A stretch of DNA of 64,000 bases, taken from Strongylocentrotus droebachiensis. Lineage: Eukaryota > Echinodermata > Echinoidea > Camarodonta > Strongylocentrotidae. This document shows positions 24,601 to 38,084 of this stretch, in pieces; the stretch's first letter is position 1; every line of letters begins with the position of its first letter. The DNA lies in NCBI GenBank assembly GCA_035222895.1, contig JAVYIG010000407.1, positions 248,001-312,000 of the forward strand, written 5' to 3'. The notes below the pieces were generated by a model, which was given only the letters and a program-made list of their open reading frames with translations, did not search any database and was not told where the DNA came from. Position numbers and translations under genes: made by a program.

Positions 24601-26274
24601 GCTGCATCAGCTCTCTGTTCACATGTCAACAGTGGTCTGACATAGCTTGTTGAAAGTACATTAGATGAGAGCTACCTAAAAACATGCATATTGTATTAAC
24701 AAAACAAGTTATATCACCAGTGACTAATGTTTTAATTAACATACGCTGCCCTCCAAAAGTTTGGGTATGAAATGTATTTGGGATTATGCTCTTACAATTT
24801 GTTTCCACCCGTTAAATGTATGTGGTTTTATTTCTTATAAACCATGAACTCTACCCTTTACCAACTATTACTCTATTTTACTCTCTATTTATTTTTATCT
24901 GCCCATGACAGGCTTTTGGAATAGGAGCATTTGAAGATGAGGAAGAGAGTGATGTCTACTCTAGTGACCGGATGTCAAACTATGATCGCGTTTTAGGAGG
25001 AGAGGAGGAAAAACAAGAGAAAAGAATGTATGGTTGGACAGGACCTCCTCCTCAACGCTCTAGTAAGTCGGTAAAATCTTTTGGTCATGATGTAATCAGG
25101 GAATCATTTGATTTATTTGTATAAGTTTTATCCATCAGTCATATTTATGCAGGCGTCAATTTGAAGCCTGGACCCACCCTCCTCACTTCACCACCTTTCT
25201 TTCCCTCAGCCAATTATTAATAAGGTCATGTCACTAACAGTGCTGCATGCATGTAGTGCACGCAAGTGTGATGCGATGCGATGCTGTGCGATATGTTTGT
25301 GTATGGCAAAGCTTCACCCCTATCATCAACTTTATAGATAAAGCTTCACCCAATTATTAAAATAGAATGTTAGGACTTCACTGCAACAACAAATTATTGA
25401 CCTCAGACTTGAGCCTCGAGTCGGTGTCGATATTTGGCAACCTCTGAGGCGGATGGGTCCAGGCTTCAAATTGACATCTGCATTTATAGTACATGCAGAT
25501 CACTACATAGGTTACTTTATGACATACCGTTTGGTATTATGTAACTGTCACTTTAAAATGAAAGTTTATTGTAAATCTGGAAAGAGTTCCTATTGCAACA
25601 CTTTCTAGTTTATTTTATTTGCTTAAGTTTCTGGACATTTTTTTGTTGAGATTTCACAAATACCCAGTATCCATAATTTAAACTGTTTTCACACTATTTG
25701 CCATTTTACCTTGTTATTCCTTATTGTGTACTTATTCTACCCACTCGATATGCTCTGATTTTGGTATAACACTAATAACCATAAACTCCAGCCCAAGCTC
25801 TCTTGCACTTTGTATGTATCAGGTAAATAGATATGATAAATAAATGTTTTAACCAAGTTCATAATTTTGTCCTGAATATCTTTTTTTGTAAAGGTGATGC
25901 TGACGTTCTAGATGGATTCAAAGGAGCGTCTCAAAAGAAGATTTCAACAAAGGTATGTTATCCTGTTTAAACACTTTTAATGTCATGCATTATTCATACT
26001 TTGTAGCCTAGAGGCACATAGAGATGTATTGATATAGTTTGTGCATCATAACTACATTTTGATTTATTAGCTGTATGTAAATATACCAAACTCTATGATT
26101 CACTAGGGTAATGTTGCTGAGTTACCATTGCCATAGCAACATAGCTGCTTTTTTTGTTTTTTGTTTCTGTACAGACATTAAATGTTTGGTCCCTAACTAA
26201 CTTTCATGGTCTAGTGCAATCTGTTGGGTATTCTGAGGGAAGCCTCTTCTAGGCTGTACAGGTCTGTTGGTTGT

Positions 26275-26315
<41 letters not shown>

Positions 26316-29300
26316 GGGGGGGGGGGTTGAATCTGATTATGTTAATACCAATCAATGAAGATTATTCACCCCCGGTCACTCAGTCATGAACTTTGCCTTC
26401 TAACAAAAAGGTGTTTCAGCCCCCTAGTTTGCCCAGGGACCTTCGGTCCTTCATCAATTCCAAACCTCCACCCTAGACACATCTGCCAAGTCCAAGCTAG
26501 AACCTCAACCCTACAGTTGTTTGACTCTCACTTTGAACTTTAACCGATTGTAAACATGTGTTTCAGCCACCTATCTTGCCAATAGATTTCATCATATTTT
26601 CATCATATTCAAACCTCTGGCCAGTCGAAGACAGAACCTCAAATCCACACTCTTATCTATAAACTTTGACTTTCTTCAAACAGGTGTTTCAGCCCCCTAC
26701 TTTGCCGAGGGACTTCCGACCCTTTCATCGTTTTGAGACCTCCTCTGGAGAGACGCCTGACCTTTCCAAGCCAGAACCTCAAACCCACAGTCGATTCACT
26801 CTCAGTGCTGACCAGAGAGCTGGAATGCTGGGAGAGGAACAATTACCAGGTACATAACGTAGAAAGGAATCATATTAGTGGCTATGTTGCTATATCAATT
26901 GAAAGTGTCATGCATGGCAAGATATCCAAGAAACTAACCACCACCCCCCTCCCCCCCCCCAAAAAAAAAAAAAAAATGAAGACAAACAAATGATGTATTT
27001 TATTGAAATTAGAAGATTTTTGGAAAAGTCCCCTTTGATAGAAAGTGAAGAATAACAAAATTCTTTTCTGATAATTAGAAATTATCATTTTGTGGAAAAT
27101 TTCACATTGTTCTCCCAAGCAATTCAGGAGAAAAGGCAAGCTATTCTAGCGGTGTGACTTCGATAGAAGCACTATGAAAGGGGTATAATGCACCATAAAA
27201 TAAGGTGGTGTGTATTGGGTTTTTACAGACGTTTATCAATCAGATATGAATTATTACATCTGGGGACCGACCTTTATACATCACCATCCAAAAGACGTGA
27301 CTAAGTTTCGAACCTGCGTCCTTGGCTGAATCAGTTTGTATCTTCCATTGTCAGCTGGATTACAGACGCACGGCACAATGGTTTTTCCTTACATATTAGT
27401 CTTATTCCAAGATTCCCAATTGTTTACACTGAGAAAATTTAGGTACAATCTGTTGTGCAACCTATTATGGAGCTCTCACACTCTGCCGTGTAGGCCTACC
27501 GTCCACCTGCCGGGCTATTAAAAAAACAACGGAGTCCAGAACGTTGGGTTTTGAGCGAACTTGTCCCCGGCCGCAAAACAAATTCATAAAATTAATCTTT
27601 TCACCGTCCCACCGGGTGTAATTAAGCGCCAACGCCCTATTAACGTGTTGCCCGCTTTAATAACAAACCACCGTGTGCCCTCGCCCGTTCTCCACCGTCC
27701 GCAGACATATTCGCGCACGGTGGCACACGGTAGGCCTACACAGCAGAGTGTGAGAGTCACTTTAGGTTCAACTTGCAGGTACTGTTATATGGAACTGTCC
27801 TGTTTCTGTGATGCTAGTATCCTTCCCAGACGTTTATTGTTTTATAAACAAATATTGAGTACATATTGTTTACAGAATCTAAAGGGAAATTCTGTCCTCC
27901 AAATATCAGGGTGAACTACAGCTCCTCTTTCTGCGAGCTATTGTCGATCGTACGTCAGATGCCGTCCTGTGATCATTTCTTCATCAGTAAAGATCTACTG
28001 CAGATCACCTAAATCGTCAGCAGTGACAAATTCAAGTCTATTTTCATGTTGAAATAATCGACATAGGACAATGTCTTTGTATCTATTAGATGGCTAGCTG
28101 CTAAAAGCATGATCATGTGAAAGAAGACTGTGTAAATACGCTTTGTGGCCACATCTTTTTAGATGCTAAAGGCTTTTTACCATAAAAAAGAACTTAAGTC
28201 CTGTACCGGCCGCACAGAAACGCTGGTAGTAGCAGGTTTGTTAGCGCTAACAAGTCACTAACAAATCAGCCACTAACAACACGAGTAAAATGACCGTACA
28301 GGAAGCGCTGTTAGAGCGCTGTTAGACACGCACGCTGTTACAGCGCTGTTAGTGGATTTGAGCCATAGAGTTAGGTAAAATCTATGATTTGTGCATAGAT
28401 GTGACGTCATTTCGGCGATTTGCGCATGCGTCGGGTCGTCTGGCGTCGTCGGGCCAAATTTGCGAACCCGTTCATCAATGATTTGGGGTTCGTCAGAAAA
28501 CTAGTGACCCGTCATAATGACGTCATCTTGCTACATCGCAGCGTAAATCAGAACGTTAAAACAGAAAGAGAAAGTGATAGAATGATAAAAACAAAGAATA
28601 TCATAAGAAGAGATGATGGAGGGAGGAAAAAAAGGATAAGATAAGGAAAGACAGAAAGAGAAAGTGATAAAATGATAAAAAAACAAAGAATAACATAAGA
28701 GAAGGTGAAAAAAGGAAAAAACAAATAGTAACACAAGAGAAGATAATGGAAGGAAGAAACAAAGGATAAAATAAGGAAAGACGGAAAGAGAAAGTGATAG
28801 AAAGATTAAAAAAAACTAAGAATAACATAAGAGAGGGTGAAAGAAGGAAAAAACAAAGAATAACATTAGAAAAGACAGAAAGAGAAAGTGATAGAAAGAT
28901 AAAAACAAAGAATAACATAAGAAAAGATGATGGAAGGAAGAAACAAAGGATAACATAAGGAAAGACAGAAAGAGAAAGTGATAGAATGATAAAAAATGGA
29001 GAAAGTTATAGCGCACGCAAGAAATTATTCACTATCATTGTCACTATTGGTGCCCCTGGCACTGTTAGTGAGTTGTTAATGCATTACCACTACTGTTAGC
29101 TTCAATGCGGCCTTGAAATGTTAGGCTAACCGCTGTTTAATAGTGAATTCGACTTACATTACGATTATGTGCGGCCAAAACCGCGCTATCGGTACTGTTA
29201 GTGCGCTGTTTGCTTTAACAACGTTTCTGTGCAGCCGCCACTGATGTATATGTACACTGTATGTTACTTGCCATCATATTTCACCATCATATTTCACCAT

Positions 29301-32300
29301 CCAAGAGGCTACTAAGGGTCCATTCCATATGAGAAAAATATGCACAAAATCTTTGTACATAGTTGGTTCAAACCTATTTCCAATTGACTTTATGAGAGCA
29401 AGTTATTGATTTGATTATTATCTGAAAGTGGTATTTGTTCTCTGCTGGAATATTCTAGGACCTGCAAGCATTGATGAGCTACTGACCAGTCGGGACCTGG
29501 CCCTACTCAAGGATGCCCGGGACAAAGCTTCCACCAGGGTACAGGGTGCTCCTCAGCATCAATCCAGATGGGATAGGGGTGCACCAAGCTGGTCTGCCCC
29601 CACCCAAGAGGCTATGCCACAAGGGGGAGGGTCAGGTTTTCAACCGTTTGCTAAGGATGCGGAGAAACAGCACAGGTACGACCAATACTTGCAGAACAGA
29701 CACAAAGGTAAGGTCGATGAACCTTTTTTTTTCTTTTACTGATTATTCTTTCTTGCTTGGTAAATTTCACTTTATCAATTCACATCCTAATGCATTTCCA
29801 AAGAGCTTTAGAAATATTACCCTGGCTTTAGCTCCAGCAACTGTTGTCATTGCATAGTGCGTTTCAGGATGTAATCTTACCATTTATAACCACCTCTGGG
29901 TTGAGTGTAGCCTGTTCAATTCAATTCATTTAATTTCCTTTAAAATTCAAGGGGGGAGGTAAAAATGACCATACCCCCTCAGAATAGGGTTACCCTTTTT
30001 TCTTTGAATTAACATTCTTTCATACTTGAAATTATCCTTTCAAATCAATCGGTCAGGAAGATATAATGAGTTGAATATTATTCTAAAGCTCAGAATCTCC
30101 TTTTTCAGATTCAGAAACTCGTATCTGAAGACTTTTGGGTAGTCTTGTGCTGCCGAGTTTAATATGTTAAAAAGCAAAAGATTAGTTATGTGTGTGTGCC
30201 ATATGTAAAGAGCTATGAAATTGTGAAATTGCACTATAAATATATGTAAAAATTACTTGTGAGTAGACCAGTTGAGGCTCTTTTACAAGCAAGGTTTGAG
30301 TTGCTCCAGCGGCATGTTCACCATAGTCAACTTGCTGTTTTCACCTACACACTAATATGCTAATGGACCATGTTTGAAACTGAGTAACATCTTTCAAATG
30401 ATGACGTTAAAGGATGGTCCCCAGATGTAAATAATCAAAGCTGATTAATACATGTACATGCATGTCTGAAGAAACCCAATTACAAATACACATTTACACA
30501 TATAGTACCCACACATGCAAAGAATTAAGAGCTTTTTAGCTCACCCGATAGCTTTTTGCTCGTCTTCCGTTAACATTTTAAGCTTCTACTCAAAATTGCA
30601 TGGCCAGATTTTAACCAAACTTGGTAGGTATTATCTTGGGCAAAATTGATCTAAAGTTGTTGAAATGGAGTATGTACCCCAAAGGGGGGCCTCAGGGCAG
30701 CTCCCCCAAAGTTTCTTGGTGGCAGTAACCACATTTTCTTCTTTTTCTTGAAAACCCATGGCTGGATTCTAAACAAAATTCGTAGAAATCTCCTGCCGGA
30801 AAGGGAGATCTAAAGTTGTTCAATTGTGGTATATGATCCTCAAGGGGGCTTGGGAGCAGCCTTCAATATCCATCATCCAAACAGCAATGTTAGCATGGCA
30901 AACTGAAAAATGTGTGTACCCTTGATTCTTCAAAGCTGTCTAAAGATGGTTAAAAATATTGTTCCATTTGAATCAAGGATATCTCATTCTTATGCCTCCA
31001 TTTTGAAGTACATGTAGATGGAGGCATTATGTTTTCGGGTTGTCTGTCCGTCTGTACGTCCTGTCCTTGTGTTGCATTATCTCAAGGACCGATTTATGGA
31101 TTCCTGCCAAACTTTGGACATGTATGAATCTTTTAGAGCCAATGAACTGATTAGATTTTGGGGTCACGAGGTCAAAGGTCACAGGGCTCATTATGTATGC
31201 AAAAATAGCTTGTGATCACATCGTTAGAACCGATGGACAGATTACCATCAGACTCAAAATATGTATGTATATTGCAGGGCCAATGAACGGAGTAGATTTT
31301 GGGGTCATGGGGCTCATTATGTATGCAAAAATAACTTGTAAACGCATTCTCGTTAGAACTGACAGATGGATTACTATCAAACTCAGAACATGTACAAATG
31401 TATGTATCTTGCAGAGCCAATGAACTGATTAGATTTAGGGTCATAAGGTCAAAGATCAAAGGGTCACACATGTATATAAAAAATAGCTTGTTATCACGAT
31501 ATTCTGAGAACCTGTTCATGGATTAAGCTTGAATTTTAAAAATTGCTTCTGTTTTGGTTTGTAAAATGGCTTTATGGCGGAGGCATCATTTTCGACTGCG
31601 TGCAGTCCAAGGTCCATCTAGTTTATTTCATATTCTGATAGATCATGTGTAGGTATGGTTCATACTGAAGTGTTGGTATGGTTCTGGCTAAACATTGTAG
31701 AAATCATTAACATGTGAAGAAGCCCTAAATTTGTTTGAATGGGATACCTGCCCCTGCAGGGAACTTTGGAGCAGCACCCCTTGATTGCCCTTTTGTTCCA
31801 ATAAGCCCTATGTTCCTGGTGGAAGGGAAATGAGCTAGGTCTCTTAGTGTGAGGCCTTAACTTTCTTTGGCTCAGGTGAGCGTAAGGTCTGTAGATCTCT
31901 TTTTTCAGATTTTCTCTGCTTATTTCCTCTTGTATTTAAGGGTCAGAGATGGCAGCAGTGGACTCCAGGACAGAGTGGGAGAAACAGCAGGAGATAGAGG
32001 AGTTCTCAAGGGCTGCGTCCCTCTACCACAAGCCCATGTCAGGTCTCATGGCGTCCAGGTTTGTTCGAGCCAAGCATACTGATGATGCAGATGACACACA
32101 GGAAGCTCCTGCAGAGACAGAGGTAAGGAGGCTTGTTTGTGTACAATATAATATTTTTACCAGGGAAGCCTCTTCAGCATCAGTGCTGTTCTTTTTGATG
32201 GATCTGCAATTTTCATTACCTTTAGCAAATGCTAGGTACTATTTACACCAGGGTGGAGAGGGGCAAATGCGGATTAATGTCTTTCCAGAGGACATTAGTG

Positions 32301-35300
32301 CCAGGATGGGATTTGAACCCTCAACCGTAGGATTGAGAGTCGACTGAATGAACCACTATACCATGACCCCTCTACACGATGGAGTCCTCTAGGGCCACAT
32401 ACCTCTACCACAAGCCCATGTCAGGCCTTGTGGCATCCTCTAGGCATTTGTGCCATTCAAATCATTAATTTTGATCTAGTAGCATCTCCTTTTACTCTTT
32501 GTAAACCAGCTTTGGTTGACTAATGGAATAAACAGGATTGCCATAGTCAACTTTCGTCATACATACGTGTGTGGTGAATAAAGAAGTAAGCACTGACCTC
32601 TGTGAGGTGTACTTAGTCTGACAAAGCCTGGATGAAACCCATTTGAAATGTATTTTATATATTATATTCTATTCACATTGTGTTACAATTATCTTATACC
32701 CCCTCAATATAATATAGATATTGCATTCTCAATATAACAAAATATATGAACATTTGAATATATTCAGAATTTCCTGCTTAAGGTGTGAGGTCAAAATATA
32801 AAGGCACAAAGGAAATACTAAATTTGGAGGTGAATATTTGATATTGAACAATGATATGCATGCAACTTGTTATATGAAATGGAGGATGTTTATTATCTCA
32901 TGCCTTCCCTTTTTGTTACATTCCTGTTGCCTTAACATAAAGTGTTAACACATCAGACACAAAAGGTTTGTTCAGGCAAGCATGGATTTGGATTATGATA
33001 CTATGGATCCATCTTTTTGTTTGCATTTTACTGAGCAAAAAATGGTTGTTAAAATGCATGTTCATCCACATATATATATCAATTATTGAGTGTCATATGA
33101 CACCTTTTCGGCAAGTAGGATACTCGCTGAAAAATATTCTGTTTCAGATCGACGCACAATATAATTGTTACTCCCCATCGTCTTTCGGACTGATTTTTCA
33201 GCATATACCGGTGTGTTGGCTCAGTCAGTAGAGCGTCTGCCTCACCACCAGGAGGTCGTGGGTTCGAACCCCAGCCGCGTCATACCAAAAGACGTTAAAA
33301 GACGGGAGTTGCTGCTACCTTGTTTGGCGTTCAACAATAAGGGATAGAGCAACGTCGATCTGGCGCTTCTCAGTGGCTGCCGGGCTCACGATCAATTGGG
33401 CAACAAGAATTTCCATTTTCGGTTTAACTTAATAAAATTTGCAGTGGACTTTAAAAGATTATTATTATTATTATTTATTATTATTATATTCAAAATATCG
33501 GATGTCATGTGTGTAATACAGTCAAGCAGTTCTAGTTAATACAATTCTTTATTTTGTTACCAGAGGGATGTGAATGATCAGTGCAAGGCTGCCGAGATGA
33601 AGATGTTTGGTCAACTGACCAGAGACACCATGGAATGGCACCCAGATAAGCTGCTCTGTAAACGCTTCAATGTAGCTGATCCTTATCCTGAGTGAGTTTG
33701 AACATTGAACCATAAACCTGCTGGTTGTTACAGGGTCCTTAGAAGGAATGGGGTGCTACACATTTACATTGCTCGTCGATACTATGCAACACAACACATT
33801 AATGCAAATTCCAACAAAAGCAAAATAAAACAAACAATAAGCAGTTATCAAACAAACAAACACAAATGAATAAAGGGTTCACTCGCTCGTTAAATGACCA
33901 ATGGACAAACAACATTCTTTTTGGGTATTCTAAAGTTAAGCCCATCATTTTCTTGAAGTTTTGAGTAGGGCGTTCTGTTGTTTCAATCTGGTTGACAATG
34001 ATTTAGAGTATCTTTCTCTTGTTTTCGTTGCTACTGTCACCAAAAATTGAGGAACCTAGAAAAACCTCTAGGACACCTACATACATACTTTGTGCATGCA
34101 TAATATTAGAGTTCAGTTATGTAAATACGTGTACCGTGTGCATGCCGCCTTACACCAAAAGTATGCTAGTCCCAGACGTGGCACAGAAGAACTTCCAAAA
34201 GGCTCAATACAGAAATGTTAGGCATATTAAGCAATAACAAGAATTAGGACCTGGGCCAGTATTCAATTCAGTACTTAAGCTTTTTACTTAGTATTTGGCT
34301 TAGATAAAATACTTAGCCAATTATGGTATTCAATTTGCACTTTTGGCTAAGTATTTTACTCTAAATCTAAGCCAACCCCATACCAGACCTAAGCCAATTA
34401 TTTGGAGGCCTTGATTGGCAGGCATATGGTTTTCTTACCCAGTATTATAACTCGCGCACAATTATATCAGCGTGCATTTATTGCAATGCATCAATTGCAC
34501 ATTACTTTTGATTGACCGTGTGACGTCACAGTACTTATCAGTCAGTATTTTACTTAGATTTTGTCTTACGTAAGTATAAGTCTAAAATGCGATTTGAATA
34601 CGAGATAAGTAAATTACTTAACTTAGCCATTTACTTAGTAAATTTCTTACTTATGCTAAGTATTGAATTGAATACCGGCCCTGGTAATTACTGATATTTT
34701 TGTCTTCTCCTTCTAATACACGCACTTGTAATTATAATTATTATTATGATGCAGCTCCAATTCTCTCTTTCAAAAGCTATCTTATTTTCTATTTGCTGTT
34801 AAGAAAACTATAGAATTTGCTGCTTTTAAAAGAATCAGGGTAGCAAACAACATAACTGAGAGAACTCTTTACAGAGATCACATGACTGTGAACAGCCAAA
34901 GACCTAAGCCGTATGTTGCTAGGGGCTGGGCTTAGCAAATAGCTTTCTTGAGCGCGGGACCTGTCTTAACTGTCCGCAAGCATCATAAACAAAAAAACCT
35001 CGCAAAAAAACTGTTTTTTCAACCCTTTCCCGTTTTCTAAGGCTACATTGCCCACCTCATTGACACATATTTCTTGCATTCATCCTGGTGCCAACAGCCA
35101 ACTTGGAGAGCACAGTAGGAACCATATTACAAAACTGTCTACAGTCTTGCATATTAAAAGCTATATGATTCTTTTTGTATATGAAAATCCTTACCTCCAA
35201 TATATCTTCTCAACTTTATACTGTAAAAAAATACATTTACATCAGGTATTTATAGGCTAATGTGGACACCAGCATGGATTTCCAGGTTCTCTGGTGATCA

Positions 35301-38036
35301 TACCACATTTAGACAGTCTCAATGGATTTGTTGTCCCCAAAACCTCGGTATAGACATCGAAATCATATCTCTAAGATGGATAAATTTTGATTTATGAGAG
35401 AGTTCAACTGACATCCACTCTATGAACATTTGTGTGTAGATCGCAGTTAGTCTCTGTAGCTGCGTGAAGCATATCCCGGTTCTGACGTCACGCACAAAGC
35501 CACTTCCCTTTAGCCGATTTCATAGGTCCGGAGAGAGTCAATTTAGTGAAATTTGATTTTTATAAAACACTAAATTGCACACTTTCATGGCATGTTAGCT
35601 GCATAAATTGCTTTAATAACTCATTCAATTATAAAAAAAAATATATTTAATTGATTTTATTTCCTATAAGTATCAACTTTAAGGTTTTGAAGGCCATCTT
35701 TGATGCCATTTTCAAAATAAATCTTTTTCTTGGGGTCCGATTTTCTTTTCTTTTTAGTATGTTGTTCCTGATCTCACAAACTACTGGAAACCATTGAAAA
35801 AAGTTTTGTTGCAATTTTTTAGTGTCAAACCCTATATTGATTCGACGTTATATTGTATAGATGGGTATATATGTAAATAGAGAGAGAGAGAGAGAGAAAT
35901 AGCAAGAGATAGCAAGAGAGATAGCGAGAGAGAGCGAGTGAGAAGAAAGAAAAAAAGTGGCAAAAAATGAAGAGAGAGGAAGAGAGGGGGAGAAGGAGGG
36001 AGGGAGGGAGAAAAGAGAGGGAAAAGAGAGGGAAAAGAGAGAGAGAGAGAGAAGGGGGGGGGGGGTGGAGGGAGGGAGAAGTCACTAGAAATGTGGCGGC
36101 ATTCTACTGATAATATACATACTGATAATATACATCAGAGAAGAGAATTGTGGCAAGTAACAAAAATTGTCAGCATGGATTGAATGTTTATTGTGACATT
36201 CTAGTGTTTTTTTTTGTTATTGTTGCTATAGTTGGCAAACCATTGTTGAGACCCCATTTACATTGTGACTAAGGCTCAAAATACACGGGGGCGGTGGGCG
36301 ATTCGCCCCCGTGAGCTACACAATCGCCTCCGTCAGAGTGCTCACGGGGGCGATGGCAAAATTAAAAATCGCCCCCGTGGAATTATAAAATAAAGCTTAT
36401 CTTTTCTGTTATAACTTCACACAATATTGAGTTTCAACTTTAAAAATGGAACTATGGAAGTTATATTTTAATAGCGTGCACTCCGTGCAGGATTTCTCGC
36501 TCGAATTTTTTGGTGTGTAGAGGCTGCCATATAAAGAAATAAACGCTTTTTCGCCGCAAGATTGCGCTATATCTCCCATCTCCACATCTCTATGGGTATT
36601 ACGGATACAAATAACGGAAGCTCCCAGTGACCTGCGGCCGTCAGCAGTGGCTATACTAGCTGCGCGGGTAGTATAATGGTGTGCACGCTGCCGCCCCATA
36701 TCTGCTGGAGCTAGAGGCGATCGCGCAAGGACCAAAACGTGGAGAAGTTTTTTTCGTTGTGAAAATCGTGAATACTCTAAAATCTGGTGATTCCAAAAGA
36801 CCAGCAAATAATGAACCTCAACCAGTAAATCAACCGAAAGCTAAAAAGTTTAAAAGGAAACCTGTTGGCAAGGAGGCGAATGTATACGGTCTTGGACCAG
36901 AAATTTTAGAGATCTTACCATTATCTGCATGTTATAACTTGTAAAGTTCAGAGGAAAATAATGCCGACTATTAATGATAATGATAAAATAGCAAAGAATT
37001 TAGGAGTATCATGGGTACCAATTCAATGGAAATTTGTATTTAAAAAAGAGCCCCCGTCAGTACTAAAAGAGCCCCCGTGAGAAGGCTCACTGGGGCTCTC
37101 TTATTTTTGGAAGAGCCCCCGCGGACAAAAAAATAATTTGAGCCCTGATTGTGACATATCTTTTAAGCAAAGAACAATGATAAGTTATTCAATGTATAAT
37201 TGTCTTACAATTGCTATTGCATGTAAAAGTTGCATGTAACAGTTGTTAAAGCCCCCATTTATAAGGTGGCTATTTCTTTCAGCAAACCACAATGATACAA
37301 TATTTTGCCTTTTTCACATCTCTTTCTCTCCCCTTGGCCTACATTTTGACAGGTGCTTTACTGGAAAATTGATACATTACAGTCTTTTGTAATGCAGTCT
37401 TTACAAAACACTCCTCTTCATTATGAAATCAGAATGAATAGAAAGATTTTGAAAAAAACACCAATGCATACATTCAGTGGGTTACCTTTATTCGAATTTC
37501 TAAACAATTTATGTAAGACCATGACTCTTTCTTCTCCTTTACCCCCTTCCCTCTTTCTCTCTCCCTCTCCTTTTGTTATTGTTGTTATAGTTGGCAAACA
37601 ATTGTTGAGACCCTTTTTACATTGTGACATATCTTTTAAACAAACAACAGTTATTCGATGTAGAATTGTGTAACAATTGCTTTTATTAGCAAACAGTTGT
37701 TAAAGCCCCCATTTATAACGTGGCGATTTCTATCAGCAAACCACATTGATATAGAATGTTGCCTTTGTCACATCTCTTTCTCTCCCCTTGGCCTACATTT
37801 TGACTGGTGCTTTACTGGAAAATTGATACATTACAGTCTTTCATTTCATTTATTTATTTTCAGGTCTGAATTTAAAATAACATCAGTTTACATTACTGGC
37901 CAGGGTTCCAAGATAAGCAAAGCTTGATTGCCTTGAGAGCCCTGACAATTAAAGTAGATGTACGAGCAAAAGGAAGTTCCTGGTGATGCAAAAGTATAGA
38001 AAAGAGAAGAGATGAATGATAGGTAGAGAGAGGTAA

Positions 38037-38084
<48 letters not shown>

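Larger units (their letters stand above)
25953..26683 (+). other. Intron 8 (0.7 kb) with decayed exon-9 copies
   Basis: The first 300 bases are unremarkable. A run of about 42 T followed by about 10 G sits at 26272-26326. From about 26360 to the acceptor the intron consists of two degenerate copies of the start of exon 9. Confidence 0.8.
26850..29458 (+). other. Intron 9 (2.6 kb)
   Basis: Holds a C-run/A-run at 26945-26976, a foldback element with 30-bp-class inverted ends (27473-27756), and a larger element (28207-29237) containing purine-rich tandem repeats. 26980-27470 and 27760-28200 show nothing recognisable. Confidence 0.8.

Noticed and set aside
28531..29016. Reverse-strand Phe/Leu/Ser-rich frames resembling membrane proteins
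   Set aside because: Shadow of the purine-rich tandem array, open in more than one frame.
32100..32347. Extension of the GPATCH1 frame past 32122
   Set aside because: Continues into a reverse SINE; the donor GTAAGG and in-phase join to exon 12 show that splicing ends the exon.
33214..33287. Possible tRNA gene (box A and box B present)
   Set aside because: It is the head of a SINE: the same tRNA-like part, body and ATT tail recur at 47866-48137.
36409..36807. 132-codon reverse frame
   Set aside because: Lies inside the hAT-like element, with no recognisable motif and overlapping a forward frame.
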